A DNA stretch of 64,000 bases from Pseudomonas sp. CROZ-RG-20F-R04-15 (lineage in GTDB: Bacteria; Pseudomonadota; Gammaproteobacteria; Pseudomonadales; Pseudomonadaceae), in NCBI RefSeq assembly GCF_022662375.1, contig NZ_JAKNQL010000003.1, forward strand, positions 1 to 64,000, in the 5' to 3' direction. Shown here piece after piece: positions 16,490 through 24,433 of this stretch (positions are counted from its first letter, which is position 1; each line of letters begins with the position of its first letter). A model generated the notes under the pieces. The model was not told the origin of the DNA. It searched no databases and saw nothing but the letters and a program-made list of their open reading frames with translations. The position numbers and the translations under genes are program-made.

Positions 16490-18225
16490 TCGCGCTCTGG
16501 CCGCACTGGTTCCGTCCGTGGTGGCTGCTGTTGCTGCCGCTGCTGGGCTGGCTGATCTGGCAACTCTGGCACCGGCAGAAACGCGCCGGGCGCTGGCAGA
16601 TGATTTTGCCACCGGCGTTTCATGCCACGCTGCTCAGTGGCGGCAATGGTCGCGACAGCAAACTGCCGTGGGTCGCCCTCGGCGTGGCATGGTTGCTGAC
16701 CATTCTGGCGCTGCTCGGGCCGAGTTGGGAGCGCGTCGAACAGACCAGCCAGAAGCCCGCCGATCCATTGGTCGTGGTGCTGGAACTGACCCCGGAAATG
16801 CTCGCCACCGATTCGCCACCGACGCGCCTGGAACAGGCGCGGCGCAAGCTGTTCGATCTGCTGCAGGCGCGCAGCGATGCGCAGACCGCCATCGTCGTCT
16901 ATGCCGGCAGCGCGCACACGCTGGTGCCGCTGTCGGATGACCTGGCGACCAGTCGCAATCTGCTCGATGCGCTCAAACCGTCGTTGATGCCGGAAAGCGG
17001 CCACCGTGCCGATCTCGCGGTGAGCAAAGCGCTGGCCTTGCTCAAACAAGGCGCGCTCGGTCAGGGGCGGATTCTGTTGATCGGCTCGTCGCTTGATGAA
17101 CAGGAACGCCAAGGCATTCGCCGCGCGCTGAGTGGGCAATCGACGCAACTGTTGATGCTCGGCGTCGGCACCGCCGAAGGTGCGCCGATTGCTCAGGAGG
17201 ACGGCAGTTTCCTCAAGGACGAACAGGGCGCGATTCGCGTGCCGCAACTCGACAGTCCGGGCCTGAGCGCATTCCTCAACAGCGTCGGCGGTGAATACCA
17301 CCCTGCCCGCCTCGACGAAGCGGATCTCGGCGCGCTCGGTCTGCTCAACGGTCCGCGCAGCTTGCGCGACGATGGCCAGACCGTGCGCCTCGACACCTGG
17401 GCCGATCAGGGTTACTGGCTGCTGTTGCCACTGTTGCTGCTCGCGGCGTGCGCCGGGCGGCGCGGCTGGTTGTTCTGCCTGCCGTTGCTGTTCTGCCTGC
17501 CGCAGCCCAGCTACGCTTTTGACTTTGAGGATTTGTGGCTGCGCCCCGATCAACAGGGTCTGCACCTGCTCAAACAGAAGCGCCCGGCCGAGGCGGCGCA
17601 ACATTTCGAAGATCACCAGTGGCAAGGGGTGGCGTTGTACGAGGCCGGCGACTACAGTGGCGCCGCTCAGCGTTTCGCCGAAGGCAGCGATGCCCGCGCC
17701 CACTACAATCGTGGCAACGCGCTGGCGAAAAGCGGTGAGCTGGAAGCGGCGATCGATGCCTATGAGCAGGCGCTGGAACAGCAACCGGATTTACGTCCGG
17801 CGCAGACCAACAAGACGCTGGTGGAAAATCTGCTCAAGCAGAAAAATACGCCGCCGCCCGCCGAACCGGACACCCAACCGAGCGAGCAGCAAAGTCTGCC
17901 GGGCGACGAACCAGCGCCTGCGACCACGCCGCCGCCCGCCGTGAACAGTGAAACCCAGAGCCCGTCGCAGCCTGTCGAACCGGCCAGCGAACCGCCCCCG
18001 ACCACGCCGCCGCAGCCAGGCCCCAACGAAGTGCCGGGCAGCGACGAGGAAGAACAAACGGACACCGTGCCGACGCTGCGCCCGAGCGAGGACAACCTCG
18101 AAGGCGAGCAACGCCAGGCACTGGAACAATGGCTGGGCAAGATCCGGGATGACCCGGGCGAACTGCTGCGACGAAAATTCTGGTACGAACAGCAACAACA
18201 TCAGGATCAGGAAAACACTCGATGA
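16486..18225 (+). CDS. VWA/TPR fusion protein, BatB-BatC-like
   Basis: A 579-aa protein that fuses BatB-like and BatC-like parts. Two N-terminal membrane helices are followed by a VWA-fold region (about residues 90-295), a third helix (about 305-345), TPR repeats (about 370-450, including AHYNRGNALAKSGELEAAIDAYEQALEQQPD) and a Pro/Glu-rich low-complexity segment (about 450-535). The MIDAS motif is not canonical: the expected DxSxS reads ELTPE near residue 100, so metal binding is doubtful, unlike the VWA protein upstream. The start and stop both overlap neighbours by four bases. Probable role: scaffold of the membrane Bat complex. Confidence 0.88.
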   Translation: MIALWPHWFRPWWLLLLPLLGWLIWQLWHRQKRAGRWQMILPPAFHATLLSGGNGRDSKLPWVALGVAWLLTILALLGPSWERVEQTSQKPADPLVVVLELTPEMLATDSPPTRLEQARRKLFDLLQARSDAQTAIVVYAGSAHTLVPLSDDLATSRNLLDALKPSLMPESGHRADLAVSKALALLKQGALGQGRILLIGSSLDEQERQGIRRALSGQSTQLLMLGVGTAEGAPIAQEDGSFLKDEQGAIRVPQLDSPGLSAFLNSVGGEYHPARLDEADLGALGLLNGPRSLRDDGQTVRLDTWADQGYWLLLPLLLLAACAGRRGWLFCLPLLFCLPQPSYAFDFEDLWLRPDQQGLHLLKQKRPAEAAQHFEDHQWQGVALYEAGDYSGAAQRFAEGSDARAHYNRGNALAKSGELEAAIDAYEQALEQQPDLRPAQTNKTLVENLLKQKNTPPPAEPDTQPSEQQSLPGDEPAPATTPPPAVNSETQSPSQPVEPASEPPPTTPPQPGPNEVPGSDEEEQTDTVPTLRPSEDNLEGEQRQALEQWLGKIRDDPGELLRRKFWYEQQQHQDQENTR

Positions 18226-19859
18226 CCCGCTTCACCGCTCTCTTGCTGCCCCTGCTGCTCTGCACGGCCACCGCCCAGGCGGCCGAGCTGACCGCCAGTG
18301 TGGATCGCAGTCGCCTGAACTCCGGCGAGACGGTCGAACTCACCCTCGAAACCAGCGACGTCACCCAGTTCGGCAAACCTGACCTGACCGCGCTGGAAGC
18401 GTTGTTCGAAGTACGCGGCACGCGCCAGGTCAACCAGCTCAACACCCTCAACGGCGACAACCGCGCGACCACGCGCTGGATCATCACCCTGCTGCCGAAA
18501 GAGAACGGCAGCGTGGTGATCCCGCCGCTGCAACTGGGCGACGCGCAGAGCCAGCCGATCACCGTACAAGTGGTCGAAAGCGATACCCGCGAGAACAAGA
18601 ACAGCCTTGATCCGGTGTTCATCGAAGCCAGCCTCGATCAGTCCAGCGTCTACGTGCAGGCGCAAGCGATTCTGACCCTGCGCATCTACCATTCGGTGTC
18701 GCTGTACGACGACAGCAGCCTGACGCCCCTGCAAATCGCCGATGCGCGCATCGAACAACTCGGCGACACGCGCACCTACGAAAAAGACCTCAACGGCGTG
18801 CGCCATGGCGTCATCGAAATGCGCTACGCGATCTACCCGCAGCACAGCGGTTTGCTGACCATTGCGCCGCAGACCTTCAGCGCGACACTGGTCGATACGC
18901 AGCCGTCACAGGATGCCAATGCGCAGGGGCCGAAACCGGGCAAACTGATGCGCGTCAGTTCCGCCGAAATCCCTCTGACCGTCAAACCCAAACCGCTGAC
19001 CTACCCGGTCGACGCGCCATGGCTGCCCGCGCGCAGCCTGAGCCTCAGCGAAAGCTGGAACCCGGAACCGGAACATATCCAGGTCGGCGACTCGATGACG
19101 CGCAGCCTCACCCTGAAAGTCGAAGGCCTGGCCAGCTCGCAACTGCCAGCGCTACCCGCCACCGAGGCCAACGGCCTGCGCCGCTACCCCGATCAACCGG
19201 TACTGAGCAACCAGAGCACCGACCGCGGCATTGTCGGCAGCCGCGAAGAACGCGAAGCGCTGGTGCCAAGTCGCAGCGGCGCCATCGAATTGCCGACCGT
19301 GGACGTGGTCTGGTGGAACACCTTCGAAGACCATCTGGAACACAGCAGCCTGCCCGCACGCACCCTGCAAGTAGCCAACAACCCAAGCCTGCAAGTCGAT
19401 ACCCCAACCGGCAACCTGCAGCCGAGCATCGTCGATAATGATGTGTTGTGGTGGTGGAAACTCAGCACCCTGATCCTCGCTTGCACCACCCTGCTCGGCT
19501 TCGGCCTGTGGTGGCGCGCACGCTGGCAACCGGCAGTGCATCGCGCCGCCCAAACCGGTCCGAGCCCGCGCACCTTGATGGATGACATCAAGCGGGCGAG
19601 CCAAGCGAATGACCCGCAAGCAACACGGCAGGCACTGGATGCGTGGGCGCGGCAACAGCCGGAGACATTGGCGGATATGGCGGCGCGGTTTGTGCCGTTG
19701 TCGGATGCGCTGGATGGGTTGAATGGGGCGCTGTACAGCGAGACGGGGCAGCATTGGCAGGGTGAGGATTTGTGGCGGGCGATCCGCACGATTCCAGCGG
19801 CGGAACGGGTGCAGGATCCGGTGGGTGATAGCGGGTTGCCGCCGCTTTATCCGAAGTAA
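18222..19859 (+). CDS. batD: BatD-type oxygen-tolerance protein
   Basis: A 545-aa protein with an N-terminal signal peptide (residues 1-20, ending AQAAE), several periplasmic beta-sandwich domains, a membrane helix at about 409-430 and a helical cytoplasmic tail. The layout matches BatD of Bacteroides and proteobacterial aerotolerance operons. In Pseudomonas the physiological role of the Bat system is not well defined; envelope stress or complex assembly is inferred. It is the last gene of the operon. A GATCGCAGCCTTCGGC palindrome follows four bases after the stop and may end or stabilise the transcript. Confidence 0.88.
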   Translation: MTRFTALLLPLLLCTATAQAAELTASVDRSRLNSGETVELTLETSDVTQFGKPDLTALEALFEVRGTRQVNQLNTLNGDNRATTRWIITLLPKENGSVVIPPLQLGDAQSQPITVQVVESDTRENKNSLDPVFIEASLDQSSVYVQAQAILTLRIYHSVSLYDDSSLTPLQIADARIEQLGDTRTYEKDLNGVRHGVIEMRYAIYPQHSGLLTIAPQTFSATLVDTQPSQDANAQGPKPGKLMRVSSAEIPLTVKPKPLTYPVDAPWLPARSLSLSESWNPEPEHIQVGDSMTRSLTLKVEGLASSQLPALPATEANGLRRYPDQPVLSNQSTDRGIVGSREEREALVPSRSGAIELPTVDVVWWNTFEDHLEHSSLPARTLQVANNPSLQVDTPTGNLQPSIVDNDVLWWWKLSTLILACTTLLGFGLWWRARWQPAVHRAAQTGPSPRTLMDDIKRASQANDPQATRQALDAWARQQPETLADMAARFVPLSDALDGLNGALYSETGQHWQGEDLWRAIRTIPAAERVQDPVGDSGLPPLYPK

Positions 19860-19862
19860 AAG

Positions 19863-19932
19863 CAAAAGATCGCAGCCTTCGGCAGGTCCTACAGAGGGTA
19901 TGTGTAGACGCTGCCGAAGGCTGCGATCTTTC
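19863..19932. repeat. GATCGCAGCCTTCGGCAG inverted repeat
   Basis: AAAGATCGCAGCCTTCGGCAG and its reverse complement are separated by about 28 bases. This is a second REP-like family; parts of another copy are seen at 32088-32262, where a different element interrupts it. Confidence 0.85.
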
Positions 19933-19971
19933 GATTTTGCTTTAGGGAAAAAAGGCTGAAGACAATCGGAA

Positions 19972-20274
19972 TCAATAGTCGAATTTCGTTTTCACTTGTT
20001 CGCCTTCGCGATAGGAGAGAACAAATGCCTTCCAGGGCTCACCGCGAGCGACTGCATGCTCGTGTAATTTTTCTACAAGCGCATAGATTTTCGAATGATT
20101 GAAATCAGTTTCAGCGCCCCAGATTTCTGAGCCATTTTTTTCAACGGCGAGGTCTGCCTCCATATAGTTCCCCCCCCATTCAACGCGGTATCGAAAGGCG
20201 TCATAACCGTGAACAATTCCGGCCTCAACCAGCTGAAAAATGGCTGCCACAAGTTCAAAATCTTCAGCAATCAC
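19972..20274 (-). CDS. Putative orphan immunity protein (paralogue of the 23438-23740 gene)
   Basis: A 100-aa soluble protein without signal peptide or membrane segment. It starts at a GTG with GGAGGTGAGAGA directly upstream. It ends in WKAFVLSYREGEQVKTKFDY and shares most of its sequence, including FQLVEAGIVHGYDAFRY and RGEPWK, with the gene at 23438-23740, so the two are paralogues. The length, the W-x-x-F-x-L-x-Y C-terminal pattern and the setting suggest an immunity protein for a polymorphic toxin, possibly YezG/DUF600-like. The family is not certain. It is the leftmost gene of the small-gene island. Confidence 0.6.
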   Translation of the reverse strand: MIAEDFELVAAIFQLVEAGIVHGYDAFRYRVEWGGNYMEADLAVEKNGSEIWGAETDFNHSKIYALVEKLHEHAVARGEPWKAFVLSYREGEQVKTKFDY

Positions 20275-20390
20275 TCTCTCACCTCCGGAAATTTATTGTT
20301 CCAATCATCCTCTCTTCTAAGTGTGCGCGGAAAAGCTCGACACAGTTGGCCTCGACATCCTGTCAACTTCAATCGCCCAATCCCAAGCAA

Positions 20391-20648
20391 CTAATTCACT
20401 TCCTTTATATAGGAAGAAAACTGTCCACCACCTTGGTCCACGTGCAGCCGCCCGCACTGCTGGCATCGATAAACCGTAACAGCCCCTTGGTCTATCGCTT
20501 CGTAAAATTCGTCTTCAGACAGCCAGCGATTTGATAGCGCATAGCCAATTTCATCGATCTTAGTTTCAGGGACCAGAGACATTTCACACTCGGACGTCCC
20601 TTGAGACAGGTTAATGACGTGACCGCATACACAAGCAAACTTTGGCAT
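20391..20648 (-). CDS. Small zinc-ribbon protein of the immunity island
   Basis: An 85-aa protein with CVCG at residues 6-9 and CQQCGRLHV at about 62-70, a likely single zinc site formed by the two Cys pairs. Similar small proteins are often encoded beside orphan immunity genes. The start is the ATG at 20648. The stop is about 115 bases before the 19972-20274 gene. Upstream, on its 5' side, lies a degenerate copy of the island palindrome (20726-20760). Function unknown. Confidence 0.6.
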   Translation of the reverse strand: MPKFACVCGHVINLSQGTSECEMSLVPETKIDEIGYALSNRWLSEDEFYEAIDQGAVTVYRCQQCGRLHVDQGGGQFSSYIKEVN

Positions 20649-20725
20649 GACTACTGAAGCGTCCTTTTTCTGTTCAAGTTTTGCCTTATGGCGATTTTGG
20701 AGTCACACCCACGAAAGATCCCTCA

Positions 20726-20760
20726 GGGACAGTCCACGTTTTTTAAAAGAGGTCTGTCCC
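20726..20760. repeat. Degenerate island palindrome
   Basis: GGGACAGTCCACG at one end and AGAGGTCTGTCCC at the other are diverged arms of the palindrome seen intact at 21938-21971 and 24434-24465. It lies between two island genes. Confidence 0.7.
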
Positions 20761-20767
20761 GTTATCC

Positions 20768-21208
20768 TCAGTGATCCAACACAGAACGGACATGTTCCGT
20801 CAGTCCAATTAAATCCTCGTATGCCACTGGACCAAGTAAAGGTTCATGAATGGACAAATAGACCGCTGCCGTCATGTTTACTTGCAAAGCAAATTCTCCC
20901 ACCTCCCACAACCTTGACGGTGCAATCATCCAATTAATCCCGGGTAGCCCTTCGCGTGACCGGCTAATAAGCGACCATGATAAAGCCCCCTTGTACCCTT
21001 CCACGGCGGCCTTCAACTTGTCGATATCAACCTTGCTAATACACTCAAATCTGAAAGCGATGAAGGGTGGCAGCGCAGAATGATCCTCCCGCTGCATTTC
21101 ATTCCCAACCCTTACTTTTGGAAAACGCTGTTGATACTTTTGCCACTCCAATACGCCAATTTCAGCAATCACAGTCAGGAGATGGCCTTCTTCATTTTCA
21201 ACTGTCAC
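20768..21208 (-). CDS. Hypothetical protein of the immunity island
   Basis: A 146-aa soluble protein that begins at a GTG (MTVENEEGHLLTVIAEIGV) and ends in LTEHVRSVLDH. No family was recognised. It has a mixed alpha/beta look, with several Trp (WQKYQQRF, LSWSLI, NWMIAPSRLWEVGEF). Its size, strand and position between two copies of the island palindrome match the neighbouring immunity-like genes, so an immunity role is inferred from context only. The ribosome binding site is weak. Confidence 0.5.
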   Translation of the reverse strand: MTVENEEGHLLTVIAEIGVLEWQKYQQRFPKVRVGNEMQREDHSALPPFIAFRFECISKVDIDKLKAAVEGYKGALSWSLISRSREGLPGINWMIAPSRLWEVGEFALQVNMTAAVYLSIHEPLLGPVAYEDLIGLTEHVRSVLDH

Positions 21209-21236
21209 AAATTAAAGACCTTTGATGCCTCGAGAA

Positions 21237-21266
21237 AGACCACGTTTATTTAAACGGGATCTGTCC
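21237..21266. repeat. Partly degraded island palindrome
   Basis: AGACCACGTTTA-TT-TAAACGGGATCTGTCC is the island palindrome with a few arm mismatches, located downstream of the CdiI-like gene. Confidence 0.75.
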
Positions 21267-21279
21267 TTTTTTCCCAAGC

Positions 21280-21753
21280 TCAGTCGTTCTTCGTCTTTGA
21301 AGACTCTACTTCCATCTTCAACTTTTCCTTGAATCCGAGCAATTCCGACAGAGGCACGACCCATTCGGAAATCCTGTCGCCATCTTCGTTAGCGACCTCG
21401 CGCACACCGACGTAAGTATTGACATCGTCCACATTAAACCCAGGAACAACGTCGTCAAGAAAAACGACACTATTCTGAATGTGAACAGACTCTCCAACAA
21501 AATACAAAACCCAGACCATCAGGAAATTTGCGGACTCTGGATCAAGCATTGAAGTGACTAATACTGAATGCTGTCTTCTTTCGAGACCGAGACAAAGCGA
21601 TGAGTACCAGCTATTCAAGTATTCCTGCCTGTCCCAGAAAGAGATCGGAGCAAAGAAGCTTTCCTCTTCCTCACCCAGTCGTATCAATCCACGTAAAGCC
21701 TGGGTACCAAAGTGCTCGAAAGGCTCTTTTTCCAGTAATATTTCAAAGCTCAT
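21280..21753 (-). CDS. CdiI-like immunity protein
   Basis: A 157-aa acidic protein. The segment RLGEEEESFFAPISFWDRQEY followed by SVLVTSMLDPESANFLMVW and later GDRISEWVVPLSEL resembles contact-dependent growth inhibition immunity proteins as I remember that family. The strongest support is position: its ATG lies three bases after the stop of a truncated toxin C-terminal domain (21757-21948), the normal toxin-immunity order. It probably binds and neutralises that toxin type in the cytoplasm. The toxin here is only a fragment, so the gene is now an orphan immunity determinant. Confidence 0.65.
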   Translation of the reverse strand: MSFEILLEKEPFEHFGTQALRGLIRLGEEEESFFAPISFWDRQEYLNSWYSSLCLGLERRQHSVLVTSMLDPESANFLMVWVLYFVGESVHIQNSVVFLDDVVPGFNVDDVNTYVGVREVANEDGDRISEWVVPLSELLGFKEKLKMEVESSKTKND

Positions 21754-21756
21754 TAT

Positions 21757-21948
21757 TTAATCCTTCACCCAATTCAAATCTTTATCGTACGTACCGACAC
21801 GCCTGCCCTTTTTATCAAATACTTTCCATCCGCCCGTTACGTTATGTCCATCCACATTAGGCGTGATGTATTTTTTTCCATCAAAGAATACCGGTTGCCC
21901 ATGGGAGTCGAATGGTGCCTTCTGAGGGCAGAATCGGGGACAGACCAC
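21757..21948 (-). pseudogene. Truncated polymorphic-toxin C-terminal domain (Ntox21-like)
   Basis: A 63-codon reading frame. From about residue 9 it reads QKAPFDSHGQPVFFDGKKYI, then DVDGHN-type and KGRRVGTYDKDLNWVKD segments. These match the end of toxin C-terminal domains carried by CDI and Rhs proteins that I recognise as the Ntox21 / toxin-C-terminal family. The rest of the toxin and the delivery protein are missing. The 5' end, including the GTG at 21948, lies inside the right arm-to-flank boundary of the 21938-21971 palindrome, so the break coincides with the repeat. Expression is doubtful and there is no signal or pretoxin motif. Confidence 0.7.
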
Positions 21949-21971
21949 GTTTACTTAAACGTGGTCTGTCC
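21938..21971. repeat. Perfect island palindrome
   Basis: GGACAGACCACGTTTA, two bases, then TAAACGTGGTCTGTCC: perfect 16-base arms. It lies at the broken 5' edge of the toxin fragment. It could also act as a transcription terminator, but no long U-tract follows. Confidence 0.9.
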
Positions 21972-22018
21972 TATTTATAGCTTCCTCGACCTAACACAAC
22001 AGCGTACCGACTGCTCAT
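21971..22018 (-). pseudogene. Possible 5' remnant of an island gene
   Basis: Reads MSSRYAVVLGRGSYK and then a TAG at the palindrome edge. The RYAVV stretch and the following G-S resemble the start of the 24005-24325 gene (LTNRYAVVVESGSD). If real, it is the first 15 codons of a related gene cut off by the palindrome. The match is short, so this is weak. Confidence 0.25.
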
Positions 22019-22070
22019 CAAATCCTTATCGATTCTAATCTCAGCCCCTTTCTTCCGTTTCAGTGATGAC

Positions 22071-22486
22071 CTATGGCAATTTCAGTATCACGACCTCGTC
22101 AGAACCATCCGGCAATTCGAGAAGCCACTTCCATTGCTCCAGAACTTTCCTCCACTCCTGCAACGTAAACCAGCTTTGCGGCTGCCCAGTCCAGTCCAGT
22201 CATCGTTGACCAGAATATCGACCTGTACTCCCTCATCACTCATATTCAACAGGACATCGTTTCCCCCATCAGTGATTGAAGCTTGCACGCCCGCCTCTAC
22301 AGATGAAATAGCTGCCAGCAGACGATCACAATCCTCCGGAACTTGTGCGATGGCATCAAGAACGCTGCACACATAAAGCTGATATCGTTCAGCGTCTTCC
22401 TGATCAGAATTCACTTCACCGATCGCGTGAAACAACTGTCGTTCGGGGTAGGTACCGCCGGCGGTTTGATAAAATTTCAGTTCCAT
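22071..22486 (-). pseudogene. Frameshifted island gene (ACTGG repeat expansion)
   Basis: The ATG at 22486 (MELKFYQTAGGTYPERQLF) opens a frame that runs well until NDDWTG and then turns Arg/Ser/Gly-rich to a stop at 22088. In another frame the sequence continues naturally as QPQSWFTLQEWRKVLEQWKW and ends DEVVILKLP at a TAG at 22071. The two frames join if one copy of ACTGG is removed from the run of three at about 22186-22200, which gives a 136-aa protein. So a 5-base tandem duplication has broken the gene. It has the size of the neighbouring immunity-like proteins; the family was not recognised. Confidence 0.75.
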
Positions 22487-22585
22487 AAATGCCTTGGAAT
22501 TTACGACTACTCCTCAGTTCGTACGCTGAGGATCTACTTTTTTATGGCAGTTGGACTAACACAACCTCATCTGCGCCTTTCAGAC

Positions 22586-22984
22586 CTATAGGAAAGCCGG
22601 AAGCAAACCCACTTTACCCGTCACATGCTGCGCACGTTCAGTCGCAGCATTGATCTGATCCGCATACGCCGACACATCGAGGCCAAGACTGATCAAAGAT
22701 CTGATGGATTCCAGTGCAGCGTAAATCACGCTGCCATTGCGTGAGCTCATCTTCAACAATACGAGCAGTGCTCTTTCATCCGGGGAATCTCCCAGCGTCT
22801 CACAGAGACGCAACGCCCAAAAATCGCTTTTACTGTCTACAACTGCGAAGAGATCCAGCCAATCACCCTCAGAAAAGCCAACCAACATTTCGGAGGCGCT
22901 GATTATGGCGACGTCAGACCAATAGTCCTTTGGATACTCCTCACCAGCGAACATCTCTATAAACTTATCAAACTTGATAAACAT
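22586..22984 (-). CDS. Helical immunity-like protein
   Basis: A 132-aa, mostly helical acidic protein (MFIKFDKFIEMFAGEEYPKD ... WLDLFAVVDSKSDFWALRLCETLGDSPDERALLVLLKM). The paired-helix pattern suggests short HEAT-like repeats, which several immunity families use, but I cannot name a family. The start is the ATG at 22984, 23 bases after the stop of the upstream gene, so the two are probably cotranscribed. The ribosome binding site is weak. Confidence 0.55.
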   Translation of the reverse strand: MFIKFDKFIEMFAGEEYPKDYWSDVAIISASEMLVGFSEGDWLDLFAVVDSKSDFWALRLCETLGDSPDERALLVLLKMSSRNGSVIYAALESIRSLISLGLDVSAYADQINAATERAQHVTGKVGLLPAFL

Positions 22985-23007
22985 CGTTGTCGTACTCGCC
23001 GTTTCTC

Positions 23008-23376
23008 TTAAGAAAGAAACACCTTGCGCACTGTGTCCATGCCCAACTGAATGGCTCTCAGTTCCTCGTCATCGACCCCAGCCTCAACAAGACTCTCAAC
23101 ACTGCACTGATTGTACGTATCGATCAAAATATCCAACATATCAATCGCGTAAGGGCTGTCTTTCGACAACTTCAGGCCTCGTCGGTTACCTTCCATATAA
23201 ATGGCCGTCTGCAGGATTGCATTCGGACCTGGTGCGTCTTTGCGCATCAGGCGCTCCAGCTCATCCTGAGCATAGGCAAAAGCTTGCTCCGGACGAAACC
23301 CGAGCTCATCCATCGCGTGAAAATAAAGCCCTTTAACCATGCTTCGGGCCTGATTGAACAAGCTTTCAACCCGCAT
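23008..23376 (-). CDS. Hypothetical helical protein of the immunity island
   Basis: A 122-aa helical protein (MRVESLFNQARSMVKGLYF ... YAQDELERLMRKDAPGPNA ... AIDMLDILIDTYNQ). I start at 23376 because GGAG lies six bases upstream; an in-frame ATG at 23382 and a further upstream extension to 23436 that reads into the palindrome remnant are less likely. A half-copy of the island palindrome lies about 40 bases upstream. Function not recognised; an immunity or immunity-associated role is inferred from setting. Confidence 0.55.
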   Translation of the reverse strand: MRVESLFNQARSMVKGLYFHAMDELGFRPEQAFAYAQDELERLMRKDAPGPNAILQTAIYMEGNRRGLKLSKDSPYAIDMLDILIDTYNQCSVESLVEAGVDDEELRAIQLGMDTVRKVFLS

Positions 23377-23412
23377 TTCCATTCTCCAGCAGTTTCCGCC
23401 CGCAATTAGACC

Positions 23413-23425
23413 GGGACAGACCACG
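23413..23425. repeat. Half copy of the island palindrome
   Basis: GGGACAGACCACG is one arm of the palindrome; the other arm is missing. It lies between the 23008-23376 and 23438-23740 genes. Confidence 0.6.
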
Positions 23426-23437
23426 CGCATTATCAAA

Positions 23438-23740
23438 TCAGTAGTTAAATTTCGTTTTCACTTGTTCGCCTTCGCGGTAGGAGAGAACGAAAGACTTCCA
23501 GGGTTCGCCACGGTTGATAGCGCTTGCTTGCAACTGGTCGACCAAACGAAGAATTTTCGCATCGTTTATGTCGGTTTCGACATTCCAGTCCTCAACCCCG
23601 TCTTTCTCGACGGCCAATTCCGTTTCTATGTAGCCCTCTCCGAGCTCCACACCATATCGGAACGCGTCATAGCCATGGACGATGCCTGCTTCGACCAATT
23701 GGAAAATTTCCTGGACAATCTTTATATCTTCAGTGATCAC
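23438..23740 (-). CDS. Putative orphan immunity protein (paralogue of the 19972-20274 gene)
   Basis: A 100-aa soluble protein starting at a GTG (MITEDIKIVQEIFQLVEAG) and ending YREGEQVKTKFNY. It is clearly a paralogue of the 19972-20274 product: equal length, identical blocks at the start, middle and end, with the central region diverged (GEGYIETELAVEKDGVEDW against GGNYMEADLAVEKNGSEIW). Diverged copies of one immunity family in one array are typical of loci that collect defence against toxin variants. A YezG/DUF600-like assignment is possible but unproved. Confidence 0.6.
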   Translation of the reverse strand: MITEDIKIVQEIFQLVEAGIVHGYDAFRYGVELGEGYIETELAVEKDGVEDWNVETDINDAKILRLVDQLQASAINRGEPWKSFVLSYREGEQVKTKFNY

Positions 23741-23818
23741 TCTTTATCCCTCGGGGCTGGGGGAAGGCGGAGTTTTATCAGAGCCATTCATATTCCCTCT
23801 TTAACCAAATTCTTCACG

Positions 23819-23953
23819 TTACTCGCCGCTGGCAGCCTGTTCACATCTGATCAATCGCTCTAGAACAGCCTGTTGAGCGGGTAACGAAGCGGCAATTTCT
23901 TCACTCACCTCTACGATACCGTCAGACCATCTGTAGACCTTGAACTGCCCCAT
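23819..23953 (-). CDS. Candidate 44-aa protein of the immunity island
   Basis: ATG at 23953 gives MGQFKVYRWSDGIVEVSEEI and on to EQAASGE at a TAA. The amino-acid composition is natural and the frame stays open upstream to the TAG of the 24005-24325 gene (reading SALDHCLLLRLVSVF just before the ATG). A longer form with a lost or non-standard start is therefore possible. No clear ribosome binding site is visible. It may be a small real gene or a start-codon-lost remnant. Confidence 0.4.
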   Translation of the reverse strand: MGQFKVYRWSDGIVEVSEEIAASLPAQQAVLERLIRCEQAASGE

Positions 23954-24004
23954 AAAAACCGACACCAAACGCAGCAACAGACAATGGTCCAGCGCACTCC
24001 TGCC

Positions 24005-24325
24005 CTAGTCCAACTCAATAATCATGAGCGTTTTTTCTGCCAAATCGACAGGCCAAAGAGAGCCGTCTCTATGCAGAAAGTCATCGAGCGCTGTCCCTTT
24101 AAGCTTTTCAATTCTTATCAAGAGTTCGCTGTTCTGCTTAGCGCTCCATTCCCTGTTGAGTTCCCATTTATTGACTTTTAAATCGAGGAAACTGCAGTCG
24201 TTAAAAGCCTCTTGATCCTGGATGTAGGAGACGGGAACGTCGCCCCATGCCCGACTGACCAGAATCTCTCTGTCAGGCAAGTCAGATCCTGATTCCACAA
24301 CAACTGCGTATCTATTGGTCAACAC
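24005..24325 (-). CDS. Hypothetical protein of the immunity island
   Basis: A 106-aa protein, LTNRYAVVVESGSDLPDREI at the start and DLAEKTLMIIELD at the end. It starts at GTG 24325 or the adjacent TTG, with AAGGAAG just upstream. The alternating charged and aromatic pattern and acidic composition fit a small immunity protein, but no family was recognised. Downstream in the same direction is the 44-aa candidate, then the 23438-23740 gene. Confidence 0.5.
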   Translation of the reverse strand: MLTNRYAVVVESGSDLPDREILVSRAWGDVPVSYIQDQEAFNDCSFLDLKVNKWELNREWSAKQNSELLIRIEKLKGTALDDFLHRDGSLWPVDLAEKTLMIIELD

Positions 24326-24433
24326 AAGCTTCCTTTTTATTGCGAGCGCTGCAGGCCTTTCTCAGCGCTTTTGATCAGTTGGTTTCTTGCTGACTGACAC
24401 GAAAGCTAGACAAAAATTCGGAGCAGAACCGCA

